A DNA stretch of 51,453 bases from Streptomyces kurssanovii (GTDB taxonomy: Bacteria; Actinomycetota; Actinomycetes; Streptomycetales; Streptomycetaceae): assembly GCF_014649695.1 (NCBI RefSeq), contig NZ_BMTN01000032.1:1-51453 (forward strand). The letters are read 5' to 3'. The notes beneath the pieces were generated by a model. It was given only the letters and a program-made list of their open reading frames with translations. It was not told the origin of the DNA and did not search any database. Shown here piece after piece: positions 1 through 8,970 of this stretch. The position numbers and the translations under genes were made by a program. The first letter of the stretch is position 1. Each line of letters starts with the position of its first letter.

Positions 1-217
1 GCCGTTGGTGGCGATGTCCTCGAGGACGGCGGCGAACCGGTCGGCGTCGGCGCGGGTCTTGGCTGCGTACGCGCGCACCGCGTCGGCGGCCGCGGGCTCC
101 AGCTGCCGGGCGGCGTTGTCGGCGGGGGCCGGCTGTTCGCTTTGAAGGGTGCGCCGCAGCTTGCTCCGTGGCGGCCGGCCGTGGGGATCGCTCCGAAGCT
201 CCCGACGCCTAACTGGT
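1..217 (-). pseudogene. Partial coding fragment running off the left edge, function unknown
   Basis: Read on the minus strand, the frame is open from a TGA near 217 to the window edge with actinomycete-like G/C-rich third codon positions. It gives an Ala/Arg/Glu-rich helical stretch ending YAAKTRADADRFAAVLEDIA. No ATG or GTG starts the frame, so this is probably the interior of a gene whose 5' part was lost when the neighbouring IS-like DNA arrived. I do not recognise the family; a recombinase or DNA-binding protein is possible but unsupported. Confidence 0.25.
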
Positions 218-259
218 CACGCTCGCGATGAGGTAGGCCATGCTCGGCTTCACCTCCGA

Positions 260-625
260 GCCCGGTGGCTCCGCCATGCCCTCTCCCACCTGCGGCACTT
301 CTTCCCGTACTTGCCCAAGCAGCCCGGCTACAACAAGCGGCTGCGCAAGAGCGCCGGACTGCATCGGCGCGTCACCCGGCTGCCAGCCACCGACACCTCC
401 GTGTGGAGCGACGACGTGTGGGTCGTGCACTCCACACCGGTGGAATGCGGCCGTTCACGCGAGCCGTCAGGCGCTCCGACCTTGCCGGATGGGCTGAGTA
501 CGGGTACTGCGCCAGCCGCAGCCGCTTCTTCTGGGGGCTGCGCTTGCACCTGGTGTGCACCATCCAGCGCCTGCCCGTCGCCTTCGCCCTGACAGGAGCC
601 AAGGCCGACAAACGCGAGAGCCAGC
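260..625 (+). pseudogene. IS982-family transposase remnant (frameshifted, truncated)
   Basis: The translation contains segments typical of actinobacterial IS982-type DDE transposases: FFPYLPKQPGYNKRLRKSAG, then TDTSVWSDDVWVVHSTPVEC, then SDLAGWAEYGYC and FFWGLRLHLVC followed by VAFALTGAKADKRE. The first two segments lie in one frame and the later ones in another, so a frameshift sits near 462-470. Residues before FFPYL and after KADKRE are missing, so both ends are lost. No terminal repeats were found. It is an inactive relic with a clear family signature. Confidence 0.7.
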
Positions 626-709
626 AAGCGGCCGGGCGCGCTCGATGCGTGAACGCGGGACGCGCCGGAAGGGCTGCCTCGAAAGCCTGGCCGGCACCTG
701 TCACGTACA

Positions 710-1297
710 GTGAGCGATGTGATACTGACGGACGGAAACCACCGCCTCGGACCGTCGACCGGCCGCCTGCTGATCAAGACCAGCCGGACCGGGCTCGGCC
801 GCAAGGCGGGACACGACCTCACGATCGAGGCCACTCGATGGTCCGGGGACGCGATGGTTGTCCTCGGCGATCCTGAGAAGTCGTCGGTGACCGTGACGGT
901 CGAGACGGGTTCGTTGGACGTGCGGGAGGGGAAGGGCGGGCTGAAGCCCCTCACCGATGCCGATCGGGCCGAGATCAAGCGCACGTTGGGGAGCGAGGCC
1001 CTGTTGCACACCGCCCGGCATCCGGTGATCACTTTCAGTTCCACCCGTATCGCGGGAACGCCTCAGTCCTTCGAGATCACCGGGGACCTCACCATCAAGG
1101 GCCGGACACATCCGGTGACGGTTCACGGAGCCGGCGACGTGCCGCTGCACGGCTGGGCGACCGTCACGCAATCTGCTTGGGGAATCAAGCCGTACAGCAC
1201 GTTCCTGGGTGCGTTGCGGTTGGCCGACGAGGTCCGGATCGAGTTCGAGATGACGCAACTGAAGCCGGCAACGGGAGGCGGGCAATCGCTGGGGTAG
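710..1297 (+). CDS. YceI-family protein
   Basis: This 195-residue protein fits the YceI lipocalin-like beta-barrel family, which binds isoprenoid or other amphipathic ligands. Family landmarks are an N-terminal beta hairpin with GRLLIKTSRTGLGRKAGHD, a central SLDVREGKGGLKPLTDADR segment and the C-terminal FEITGDLTIKGRTHPVTV strand. There is no signal peptide, so unlike E. coli YceI it should stay in the cytoplasm. Translation starts at GTG 710; a second GTG at 719 is possible. It stands alone between an IS relic and a non-coding gap, so context gives no pathway. Confidence 0.85.
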   Translation: MSDVILTDGNHRLGPSTGRLLIKTSRTGLGRKAGHDLTIEATRWSGDAMVVLGDPEKSSVTVTVETGSLDVREGKGGLKPLTDADRAEIKRTLGSEALLHTARHPVITFSSTRIAGTPQSFEITGDLTIKGRTHPVTVHGAGDVPLHGWATVTQSAWGIKPYSTFLGALRLADEVRIEFEMTQLKPATGGGQSLG

Positions 1298-1608
1298 GCG
1301 CTGCGGGCGGGTCGCGTGGCGAATGCGAGCACGAAAAGCGCATCCGGCAGTTGCGCCAAGAAGTACGCGGCGACGACTGAGGCGGGGCTGTCGCGCAGGG
1401 CTGTCGGTGCCCTCTCGCTCGCCTGCAGCGGCGGCGAAGTGGCGTGCGGTTTCCGCCGGGGCGCCGGCCCTGGTGCGGTGGCGTCCCGGGCGTAACCGGC
1501 GGGGGGAGCGAGGTCTGTGAGGAGTGAGGGTTGTTACCCGCCAGGAAGGCCCGTACTGGACCTCCGCATGCCACTGACTGTTGATGTCACAGCAATTCGG
1601 CACTCGTA

Positions 1609-1620
1609 GGTTCCGGAACC
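1609..1620. promoter_or_regulatory. Palindrome GGTTCCGGAACC upstream of the PhoX-like gene
   Basis: A perfect 12-bp dyad lies 49 bp before the start of the downstream gene, in promoter range. It could be an operator. It does not resemble the GTTCACC direct repeats of Streptomyces PHO boxes, so phosphate control through PhoP is not supported by what I see. Confidence 0.3.
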
Positions 1621-1626
1621 GCGCGA

Positions 1627-1650
1627 CCCCGCAGCTCGCCGGCTGCGGGG
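1627..1650. promoter_or_regulatory. Strong hairpin in the 5' leader of the PhoX-like gene
   Basis: CCCCGCAGC and GCTGCGGGG form a perfect 9-bp stem around a 6-nt loop, ending about 18 nt before the start codon. There is no T tract. It may act as a leader stem or an upstream terminator without a U-tail, as is common in actinomycetes. Confidence 0.4.
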
Positions 1651-1668
1651 CCCCTCCACCCCGATGGA

Positions 1669-2835
1669 GTGACCGTGGAACGTCGTACATTCCTGCGTGG
1701 TGCCGTTATCGGCACCTCCGCCGCCGCCTTCGCAGGCACCCTGATGCGGGGTGCCGCGTACGCCGCCCCCGCCCAGCCGGGCCCCGGCCCCTACGGGGCA
1801 CTCGGTTCGGCCGACGCCAACGGCATTCAGCTGCCCAGCGGGTTCACCAGCAGAGTCATTGCCCGCTCCGGCCAGAACGTCGGCTCCACGACATACAAGT
1901 GGCACAGTGCCCCTGACGGCGGCGCGTGCTTCGCCGACGGCACCGGCTGGATCTACGTCTCCAACTCCGAGATCTCCTCCACCGGCGGCGCGAGCGCGGT
2001 CAAGTTCAACTCGTCCGGCACCGTGACCGGCGCGTACCGGATCCTGTCCAACACCAACCGCAATTGCGCCGGCGGGGCCACGCCCTGGAACACCTGGCTG
2101 TCCTGCGAGGAGGTCAGCACCGGCTACGTCTACGAGACAGACCCGTGGGGCGTGAACGCCGCCGTCCGCCGTGACGCGATGGGGCGGTTCAACCACGAGG
2201 CGGCCGCCGCGGACCCGGTACGCAAGGTGATCTACCTGACGGAGGACGCGTCGGACGGCTGCCTCTACCGGTTCGTCCCGACCACCTGGGGCAACCTGTC
2301 CTCGGGCACTCTCCAGGTGCTGAAAGCCGGCACCGGCACCTCCGGATCGTTCACTTGGGGGACCGTGCCCGACCCGGACGGTTCCCCCACCGCGACACGC
2401 AACCAGGTCTCGGGCGTCAAGCGATTCAACGGCGGTGAGGGCTGTCATTACGCCGGCGACAACGTCTGGTTCACCACCAAGGGCGACAATCGCCTGTGGC
2501 AACTCAACCTCACCAACAACACGTACGAGCTGGCCTATGACGACTCGCTGGTCGTCGGCGGCGGAGCGCCGCTCACCGGCGTCGACAACGTCACTGGCGC
2601 CTCCTCCGGCGATCTGTTCGTCGCCGAGGACGGCGGCAACATGGAGATCTGCATCATCACGCCGGACGATGTCGTCGCACCATTCCTGCGCATCACCGGA
2701 CAGTCCAGCTCCGAGATCTGCGGCCCGGCCTTCTCGCCGAACGGCCAGCGGCTGTACTTCTCCAGCCAGCGCGGCACCAGCGGCTCCTCCTCCGGCGGCA
2801 TTACCTACGAGGTGACCGGACCGTTCCGGGCGTAG
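1669..2835 (+). CDS. Tat-exported PhoX-like (DUF839) protein
   Basis: The 388-residue product opens with a Tat signal, VERRTFLRGAVIGTSAAAF, followed by a hydrophobic segment and an Ala-X-Ala cleavage region near residue 33. The mature part has DUF839/PhoX-like features: WNTWLSCEEV, GRFNHEAAA, VYLTEDASDGCLYRF, NVWFTTKGDNRLWQL and LFVAEDGGNMEICII, consistent with a beta-propeller scaffold. It is shorter than the phosphatases usually called PhoX, so phosphatase activity is an inference from family. A GTG at 1675 has a better-placed GGAG ribosome site than GTG 1669 and may be the true start. It appears monocistronic. Confidence 0.8.
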   Translation: MTVERRTFLRGAVIGTSAAAFAGTLMRGAAYAAPAQPGPGPYGALGSADANGIQLPSGFTSRVIARSGQNVGSTTYKWHSAPDGGACFADGTGWIYVSNSEISSTGGASAVKFNSSGTVTGAYRILSNTNRNCAGGATPWNTWLSCEEVSTGYVYETDPWGVNAAVRRDAMGRFNHEAAAADPVRKVIYLTEDASDGCLYRFVPTTWGNLSSGTLQVLKAGTGTSGSFTWGTVPDPDGSPTATRNQVSGVKRFNGGEGCHYAGDNVWFTTKGDNRLWQLNLTNNTYELAYDDSLVVGGGAPLTGVDNVTGASSGDLFVAEDGGNMEICIITPDDVVAPFLRITGQSSSEICGPAFSPNGQRLYFSSQRGTSGSSSGGITYEVTGPFRA

Positions 2836-3139
2836 CCCACGGGCTCCACGGCGGCGCCGCTCCTCAGCAGGGCGGCGTCGCAGCGGCGCGAGCGCGTGCA
2901 GGTCGGCGTTGCCATGGCGCAGCGTCCATCAGGACCGCCTCCCGCAGACCCTGGCGGGCCGGAAGGCGCAGGCCAGTGACGCCTCTGCCCTGCTGGCGAC
3001 TTCACTACCGACTTGGCCAGTGAGGGGCCGTAGCGCTCGCCCAAGCCGCGCGAAAGCTTCAGGCCCGCGACGCCGCGCCATCACCCCGAACGACACTTAC
3101 ACTGAGTAACAGGGTTGGTTGTCACTCACCAGGTCTGTC

Positions 3140-4138
3140 ATGCGCTACCAGCGGGTGTTCGTACCGGCACTCGTCCTGTGGTTCCTGGTGATGGTGCCTG
3201 TGGGCACCGCGTCAGCACAGGGCGAGGAGGTCCCGCGCGGCCCGACTTTCGCTGCCCGGGCCCTGCAGGCGCTCATCGACGGTATCCAGTTCGGGGTCAT
3301 CATCGCGATCACCGCGGTCGGCCTGTCCCTGATCTTCGGCACGATCCACCTGATCAACTTCGCTCACGGCGAGCTCGTGACGATCGGCGCCACCTTCGCG
3401 TTCTTCCTGAATGCCTCCGCGGCCGGTCCCGGCTGGCATCTGATCCCCGCGGCGATCGTCGCTGTGGCCTTCGGAGCGCTGCTCGGCGCGGCCATCGACC
3501 TGGGGCTCTGGCGGCCGTTGCGGGCCCGCGGCACCGGCTTGATCAATATGTTCATCGTCACCATCGGTCTGTCGCTGCTGCTGCGCCACATCGTCCTCGT
3601 GCTGTACGGAACCCGCCCCGGCTCCTTCGTGCAGTACGACATCCAGAACGCGCTCGACCTCGGCCCGGCCGGCATCACCCCCCGGGATCTCACCGTCACC
3701 CTGCTCTCCGTGGCGGTGCTGCTCGGCGTTGCCGCACTGCTGCAGAAGACCCGCATCGGCACGGCGATCCGCGCCGTCTCCGCCAACCGCGACCTCGCCG
3801 AGGCCTCGGGCATCGACGTCCAGCGGGTCGTCCTCGTCGTCTGGATCATCGGCGGCGGGCTCGCCGCTCTCGGCGGCGTCTTCTTCGGACTCGTCGAGAT
3901 CGTCACCTGGGACATGGGCTTCAAGCTGCTGCTGCTGATGTTCGCCGGTGTCATCCTCGGCGGTCTCGGCTCCGCGTACGGCGCGATGGTGGGCAGCCTC
4001 GTCATCGGCATCGTCGCCCAGATGTCCACGCTGTGGTTCCCGGCCGACCTGCAGTACGCATGGGCGCTGCTCGCGCTCATCATCGTCCTGCTCGTTCGGC
4101 CGCAGGGCATCCTGGGCCAGCGCGAGCGGATCGGATGA
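3140..4138 (+). CDS. livH: Branched-chain amino-acid ABC transporter permease LivH
   Basis: This is an integral membrane permease of the LivH family, one half of the translocation channel of a hydrophobic amino-acid importer. After an N-terminal hydrophobic segment and short extracytoplasmic stretch come about eight membrane helices, including the signature LSLIFGTIHLINFAHGELV and the C-terminal LVRPQGILGQ. ATG 3140 is preceded by AGG at a 6-nt spacing; an upstream in-frame TTG at 3119 would add seven residues. It opens a four-gene plus-strand operon, with livM starting 13 bp after its stop. Confidence 0.92.
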   Translation: MRYQRVFVPALVLWFLVMVPVGTASAQGEEVPRGPTFAARALQALIDGIQFGVIIAITAVGLSLIFGTIHLINFAHGELVTIGATFAFFLNASAAGPGWHLIPAAIVAVAFGALLGAAIDLGLWRPLRARGTGLINMFIVTIGLSLLLRHIVLVLYGTRPGSFVQYDIQNALDLGPAGITPRDLTVTLLSVAVLLGVAALLQKTRIGTAIRAVSANRDLAEASGIDVQRVVLVVWIIGGGLAALGGVFFGLVEIVTWDMGFKLLLLMFAGVILGGLGSAYGAMVGSLVIGIVAQMSTLWFPADLQYAWALLALIIVLLVRPQGILGQRERIG

Positions 4139-4151
4139 GGGGCGGTCTGCC

Positions 4152-5144
4152 ATGGACTTCGAGGTCATCCTCTCCGACGCCCTGCGCTCCGGCCTCGGCC
4201 CGATCGCCGCCATCTACGCACTCGCCGCCATGGGCCTGAATCTCCACTTCGGCTACACCGGACTGCTGAACTTCGGCCAGGTCGGTTTCATGCTCGTCGG
4301 CGGTTACGGGCTGGCGATCACCGTGTCGACCTGGGGCGCCTCCATGTGGCTCGGCGTCCTGGTCGGACTGGCCTCCGCGATCGTGCTCGCCCTGCTGCTC
4401 GGCCTGCCCACCTTGCGGCTGCGCGCCGATTATCTCGCCATCACCACGATCGCCGCAGGGGAGACGCTCCGGCTGTTCTACCGCTCCAGCTGGGCCGAGC
4501 CGACCACCGGCGGCGTGTTCGGGCTCCAGCGGTTCGCCAAGGACTTCTACGACCTGAACCCCGTCCCCCGGGGTTCGTACGGCGTGTGGCTGGTCGAGTT
4601 CAGCGCCCGGGACATGTGGGTGCTGATCGTCGCCTGGGGGCTCGTTGTGGTCGTCGGGATTCTGCTCGCCCTGCTGGTGCACAGCCCGTGGGGGCGCGTC
4701 ATCCGGTCCATCCGCGACGACGAGACCGCCGTACGCAGCCTCGGAAAGAACGCGTACGCGTACAAGATGACGAGTCTGGTGCTGGGCGGTGTGCTCGGCG
4801 GGGTCGCCGGCATGCTCCAGGCCATCCAGGTGCAGTCGGTGAGCGCGGACAGCTTCGACCCGGCCGTCACCTTCTTCCTCTACACGCTGCTCGTGCTGGG
4901 CGGTGCCGGGCGGATCCTCGGTCCGGTCATCGGCTCGATCCTCTTCTGGTTCGTGTTGACCTTCCTCGACAGCGCGCTGCGGCAGGCCATCGACAGCGGA
5001 GTCATCTCCTCGGACCTCATCAGCACCTCGGAGATCGGCGCCGTCCGCTTCGCCCTGGTCGGGCTCGCCCTGATCCTGCTCGTGGCGTTCAGACCGCAGG
5101 GCATTCTCGGCAGCCGGAAGGAGATGTTGCTCAGTGGCCGTTGA
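4152..5144 (+). CDS. livM: Branched-chain amino-acid ABC transporter permease LivM
   Basis: This 330-residue second permease pairs with LivH. It shows the LivM hallmarks MGLNLHFGYTGLLNFGQVGF near the N-terminus, LRADYLAITTIAAGE in the middle, the coupling-helix motif WGRVIRSIRDDETAVRSLGKN, and a C-terminal FRPQGILGS matching that of LivH. The ATG at 4152 is preferred because upstream in-frame sequence overlaps livH. Its last codons overlap the livG start by 11 bp, indicating translational coupling. Confidence 0.93.
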   Translation: MDFEVILSDALRSGLGPIAAIYALAAMGLNLHFGYTGLLNFGQVGFMLVGGYGLAITVSTWGASMWLGVLVGLASAIVLALLLGLPTLRLRADYLAITTIAAGETLRLFYRSSWAEPTTGGVFGLQRFAKDFYDLNPVPRGSYGVWLVEFSARDMWVLIVAWGLVVVVGILLALLVHSPWGRVIRSIRDDETAVRSLGKNAYAYKMTSLVLGGVLGGVAGMLQAIQVQSVSADSFDPAVTFFLYTLLVLGGAGRILGPVIGSILFWFVLTFLDSALRQAIDSGVISSDLISTSEIGAVRFALVGLALILLVAFRPQGILGSRKEMLLSGR

Positions 5145-6009
5145 TCCGCAGCGCCCGTCCGGCGGCACGCCCGCGCCCCAGCCCGGTGTGCCCGCGCCCG
5201 AGCCCGGTGTGGGAAAGCCCGATCCGCTGCTCGTCCTCGATCAGGTGACCCGTACCTTCGGTGGCCTCGTCGCCGTTCAGGTCGATCACCTGGAGGTGCA
5301 GCGCGGCACCATCACGGCCCTCATCGGACCCAACGGCGCCGGAAAGACCACCCTGTTCAACGTGGTGAGCGGCTTCGACCGGGCCGACGGCGGTGAGTGG
5401 TCGTTCGACGGACAGCCGCTCGCCGGGCGCCCGGCGCACCGGATCGCCCGGTACGGCCTGGTCCGTACGTTCCAGCTCACCCGGACCATCGCCCGGCTCA
5501 CCGTGCTGGAGAACATGCTGCTCGGGGCGACCGCGCAGCGCGGCGAGCGGCTGCTGCCCGCGCTGCTCCCGCCCCTGTGGCGCGCACAGGAGCGGGAGAT
5601 CACGGACAGGGCCGACGAGTTGCTGGACCGCTTCCGGCTCACCAAGCTGCGCGACGACCACGCGGGCACCCTCTCCGGTGGCCAGCGCAAGCTGCTCGAA
5701 CTGGCCCGGGCGCTGATGACCCGCCCGGTCATGCTCATGCTGGACGAGCCCATGGCCGGGGTGAACCCCGCGCTGACCCAGTCCCTGCTCGGTCACATCA
5801 CCGCGCTGCGGGACGAGGGTCTGACCGTGTGCTTCGTCGAGCACGACATGGACGTGGTGATGGGCATCAGCGACTGGGTGGCCGTCATGGCCGGGGGCCG
5901 CCTCGTGGCCGAGGGCCCGCCGTACACGATCGGCCGGAACCGTGCCGTCGTGGACGCCTACCTCGGCAAGCGGCACGACGAACCCGAAGCGATGGGCGAG
6001 GAGGCGTGA
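5134..6009 (+). CDS. livG: Branched-chain amino-acid ABC transporter ATP-binding protein LivG
   Basis: This 291-residue cytoplasmic ATPase has Walker A GPNGAGKTT, the LivG-type element VVSGFDRADGG, an ABC signature LSGGQRKLLELARAL, Walker B MLMLDEPMAGVNP and switch His in VEHDMD. A Pro-rich 35-residue N-terminal extension precedes the domain. Translation starts at GTG 5134, behind GGAAGGAG, inside the end of livM. LivG normally forms a heterodimer with LivF, which begins 4 bp after its stop. Confidence 0.93.
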   Translation: MAVDPQRPSGGTPAPQPGVPAPEPGVGKPDPLLVLDQVTRTFGGLVAVQVDHLEVQRGTITALIGPNGAGKTTLFNVVSGFDRADGGEWSFDGQPLAGRPAHRIARYGLVRTFQLTRTIARLTVLENMLLGATAQRGERLLPALLPPLWRAQEREITDRADELLDRFRLTKLRDDHAGTLSGGQRKLLELARALMTRPVMLMLDEPMAGVNPALTQSLLGHITALRDEGLTVCFVEHDMDVVMGISDWVAVMAGGRLVAEGPPYTIGRNRAVVDAYLGKRHDEPEAMGEEA

Positions 6010-6013
6010 CCCC

Positions 6014-6754
6014 ATGCCCGAGAACGGAGAAGGGCCTGTGCTGGTCGCGGACACGATCGTCGCCGGGTATGTGCCGGGCGCCGATGTCCTGCGCGGCTGC
6101 AGCATCGAGGTGCGGCCGGGAGAACTCGTCGGTGTGATCGGCCCCAACGGAGCCGGCAAGTCCACCCTGGCCAAGGCCGTGTTCGGCCTGCTGCGCATCC
6201 GCGAGGGGACGGTGCGGCTGCACGGTGAGGAGGTCACCAATCGGCCCGCGCACGAGATGGTCCGCCGCGGCGTCGGATACGTACCGCAGTTGCAGAACGT
6301 CTTCCCCGAGCTCACCGTCGAGGAGAACCTGCGGATGGGCATGTATCTGCGGCCGAAGGCGTACGCCGAGCGGTCCGCCGCCGTCGAGGAGTTGTTCCCC
6401 GTCCTGGCCGCCCGCCGGAAACAGAAGGCCGGCTCGATGTCCGGCGGCGAGAGGCAGATGCTCGCGATGGCCCGCGCGCTGATGATGGAGCCGCAGGTGC
6501 TGCTGCTCGACGAGCCGTCGGCGGGACTGTCCCCCCTCTTCCAGGACCAGGTGTTCGCCCGGGTGAAGGAGATCAACGGCGCGGGCGTCGCCGTGCTCAT
6601 GGTCGAGCAGAACGCCCGCAGGTGCCTGCAGATCTGCGCCCGAGGCTACGTCCTGGACCAGGGCCGCAACGCCCACACGGGCGCCGGCACGGATCTGCTG
6701 CACGACGAGAAGGTGATCGAGTTGTACCTCGGCACTCTCGCCCGCGTCCGCTGA
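6014..6754 (+). CDS. livF: Branched-chain amino-acid ABC transporter ATP-binding protein LivF
   Basis: This 246-residue ATPase subunit has Walker A GPNGAGKST, the LivF-type Q-loop region GYVPQLQNVFPELTVEENL, signature MSGGERQMLAMARAL, Walker B VLLLDEPSAGLSP, and the C-terminal VLMVEQNARRCLQI typical of LivF. It is the last gene of the operon; the next gene, encoding the binding protein, faces it from the minus strand 31 bp away. I saw no clear terminator in that short gap. Confidence 0.93.
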   Translation: MPENGEGPVLVADTIVAGYVPGADVLRGCSIEVRPGELVGVIGPNGAGKSTLAKAVFGLLRIREGTVRLHGEEVTNRPAHEMVRRGVGYVPQLQNVFPELTVEENLRMGMYLRPKAYAERSAAVEELFPVLAARRKQKAGSMSGGERQMLAMARALMMEPQVLLLDEPSAGLSPLFQDQVFARVKEINGAGVAVLMVEQNARRCLQICARGYVLDQGRNAHTGAGTDLLHDEKVIELYLGTLARVR

Positions 6755-6785
6755 ACTCGGGTTTTCCTCGCTCCGGTCTCCTCCC

Positions 6786-8042
6786 TCACCCCTGACCCTT
6801 GCTCACCTCGGTGCTCACGGTCTTCAGCTGCCCCTTCTCGTTGTACGTGTACACCTCGATCGTCGCCTCGCCAGGTTCACCGGCGTCGGTGAAGTCGAGT
6901 GGACCGCTCACGCCGTCGTAGTCGATGTTCTTGCCGTCCGCCAGCAGCTCCTTGCAGGCGGCGAACGACGTGCACTTGTCGCCGTCCTTGGTGACGGCGT
7001 TCATCTCCTCGACGAACGTGCCGGGGTCGTCCGATCCAGCGGCCTCCGCGGCGAGCGCGATGGTCGTCACGCAGTCGAACGTCTGTGGCGCGAACTGCAG
7101 CTCCTTCAGGTCGGGCGCGAACTCCTTCAGCGCCTTCACATACTGCGGGTTGGACGCCGATGCCGGAGCCGTCCCTTTCATGCCGGCGAGCGTGGCGGGC
7201 TTGCCGGGGGCGACGAGGGCAGGCAGTTCCTCACTGCGCAGCCCGTCGGTGCCGTACACACCGATCTGCTGGGGCCCGAGTCCGGCCTCGATCATGCCCT
7301 GAAGGATCTGTGTGCCCTCCTCGAACGCGATCACCACGGCGGCATCCGGATTCGAGTTCTTGACCTGCTGCACGACCTGGTCGTAATTCGTGGCCTTCGT
7401 GTCGTACGTCTCGGCGACCGTCACGGTCACGCCGCCGTCCTCCAGTGCCTTTCTCGTGGAGTCCAGCAGGCCGCGTCCGTAGTCGTCGGCTCGTGCGACC
7501 AGAGCCACTCGCTCATGGCCGTCGCCCTGGATGGTCTTCGCCAGGACCGGCCCCTGCAGGGCGTCGCTCGGCGCCGTACGGAAGTAGAACCCGTCGTCCT
7601 CGTAATCGGTGAAGGTGGGTGCGGTGTTCGACCCCGAGCACTGGACGATGCCCTCACCGGTGATCCTGTCGATGATCGCCAGCGACATCCCGGACGCCGC
7701 GGCACCAATGATCGCGTCCACTCCGCCTGCCAGTACCCGATCGGCTGCCTGTGCCGCCACGGCCTCCTGGCCTGCCTCGTCACCGGAAACAAGGGCTGGG
7801 ATCGGCTCGCCCAGGACTCCACCGGCGTTGTTGATCGTCTCTATCGCGAGCCTCGTCGACTGGATCATCGGCGGGCCGAGAAAGGCCAGCTGTCCCGTCT
7901 CCGGCAGGACGTAGCCGATCTTGAGTTCTCCGTCCTCGTCACGGGCCGGAGCTGCGGATTCCGCACTGGTCGCGCCGCAGGCCGTGAGCAGAAGCACGGC
8001 CGCGCTCGTGAAAATTGCGGACCGCCGTACAGGCGTCTTCAT
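6786..8042 (-). CDS. Branched-chain amino-acid-type substrate-binding lipoprotein (LivJ-like)
   Basis: This 418-residue periplasmic-binding protein of the Leu/Ile/Val type has a lipoprotein signal with lipobox LTAC (Cys about residue 22). LKIGYVLPETGQLAFLGPPM is the usual first strand-helix of the family and YGRGLLDSTRKALEDGG lies in the second lobe. It should deliver ligand to LivHMGF. AGGAGG lies 6 nt before ATG 8042. Unusually it is convergent with the permease/ATPase operon instead of heading it, so it must be transcribed separately. The true ligand (amino acid, urea, amide or other) cannot be read from sequence. Confidence 0.88.
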   Translation of the reverse strand: MKTPVRRSAIFTSAAVLLLTACGATSAESAAPARDEDGELKIGYVLPETGQLAFLGPPMIQSTRLAIETINNAGGVLGEPIPALVSGDEAGQEAVAAQAADRVLAGGVDAIIGAAASGMSLAIIDRITGEGIVQCSGSNTAPTFTDYEDDGFYFRTAPSDALQGPVLAKTIQGDGHERVALVARADDYGRGLLDSTRKALEDGGVTVTVAETYDTKATNYDQVVQQVKNSNPDAAVVIAFEEGTQILQGMIEAGLGPQQIGVYGTDGLRSEELPALVAPGKPATLAGMKGTAPASASNPQYVKALKEFAPDLKELQFAPQTFDCVTTIALAAEAAGSDDPGTFVEEMNAVTKDGDKCTSFAACKELLADGKNIDYDGVSGPLDFTDAGEPGEATIEVYTYNEKGQLKTVSTEVSKGQG

Positions 8043-8211
8043 GTCCGCCTCCTCTCACCAGAGGCTGGCGGCGGTCGACAGGCCGGCCTTCCGCCCGCCT
8101 TCTGTGAAGAGGGTAGAACGTCCGGGCCATGATCGGGATCCCGAAATGCGGCGAAAATGCGCGGTCCGGGCGCTGCCGGCCGAGCCCGGCCCAGGCCCCG
8201 GGAGGAACGCC

Positions 8212-8279
8212 GCGCGGACGACGTGGGGCGTGAACCCGAAGTGCTCCGCGAGAGCGCCGATGCCGAGGTCACTTGACGT
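8212..8279 (-). pseudogene. MerR-type HTH N-terminal fragment
   Basis: A minus-strand frame reads DLGIGALAEHFGFTPHVVR, close to the first helix-turn-helix of MerR-family regulators, where the next residues would be YWE and a wing. Here the similarity stops abruptly and turns into Pro/Gly-rich sequence. No start codon precedes it in frame. It looks like a broken regulator. The flanking DNA (8043-8211 and 8280-8659) shows no other recognisable gene. Confidence 0.35.
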
Positions 8280-8659
8280 CAGATCGGGCGAGCGCTCGCC
8301 GGCGCGCGGCCGAACGCACCTGGGGTACGCGAGTCGGCGGGGCTCCGGCGAAGTGCTGCAGCCCCGAGGCCGACGGCCCTCCTCGCCATGGCTCGCCGAG
8401 AGTAGCGGTCCGACGGCGGGGGAGGCGCGGGCTCACCACTGCCGCCGGCCCGTGCCAGGGACGAGGTCCAGCGCGCGAGCGTGGGCGGGCGCAGACGACG
8501 GCAGGGCTTCCTGCACACGCAGGACTTCGCGGGCGACCACGCCCGGATGGCCGTGGCGGTCCGCTTTCCGGTGGAGCCCCGCACGAGACGTACGGCTCGG
8601 TCGCGGTCTTGGAGGATCTGTACGGCAACCGCTGGGCCTGCCGGAGCCAAGTAACCCCT

Positions 8660-8966
8660 TGACCGTGGAGTCGATGGAGACAGTCCACTCCACCCGGCCC
8701 ACCGCGTCGTCGCGGACCTGGACGTGTTCCAGCAGCTTCGCCCAGGTCCCATCCGCTTCCCAGCGGGCGAACCGCTCGTAGACAGTCTGCCAGGGTCCGT
8801 ACCGCTCGGGCAGATCCCGCCACGGAGCCCCGGTCCGCAGCCGCCACAGCACCCTGTTGACCACCTGCCGGTGATCACGCCACGGACGACCACGCCCATC
8901 CACCCGCGGCAACAGGGGCTCTATTCGCTCCCACGCCACATCCGTCAACTCACCTCGACCTGCCAC
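8660..8966 (-). pseudogene. IS5-family transposase, N-terminal third only
   Basis: From GTG 8966 the minus strand encodes ELTDVAWERIEPLLP, GRPWRDHRQVVNRVLWRLRT, GAPWRDLPERYGPWQTVYERF and VEWTVSIDSTV, the N-terminal domain and first catalytic Asp region of IS5-family transposases. After about residue 102 the family sequence ends where VRAHQHAAG-type residues would follow, so the rest has been deleted. The element is inactive. It abuts the end of a broken small gene at 8971. Confidence 0.8.
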
Positions 8967-8970
8967 AAGA

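Larger units (their letters stand above)
1298..1668. other. Non-coding gap with a 12-bp palindrome
   Basis: No open frame here resembles a known protein; the longest candidates are short and Arg/Ala-rich. The interval holds a perfect 12-bp palindrome at 1609-1620 and a hairpin at 1627-1650, both immediately upstream of the PhoX-like gene. Confidence 0.5.
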
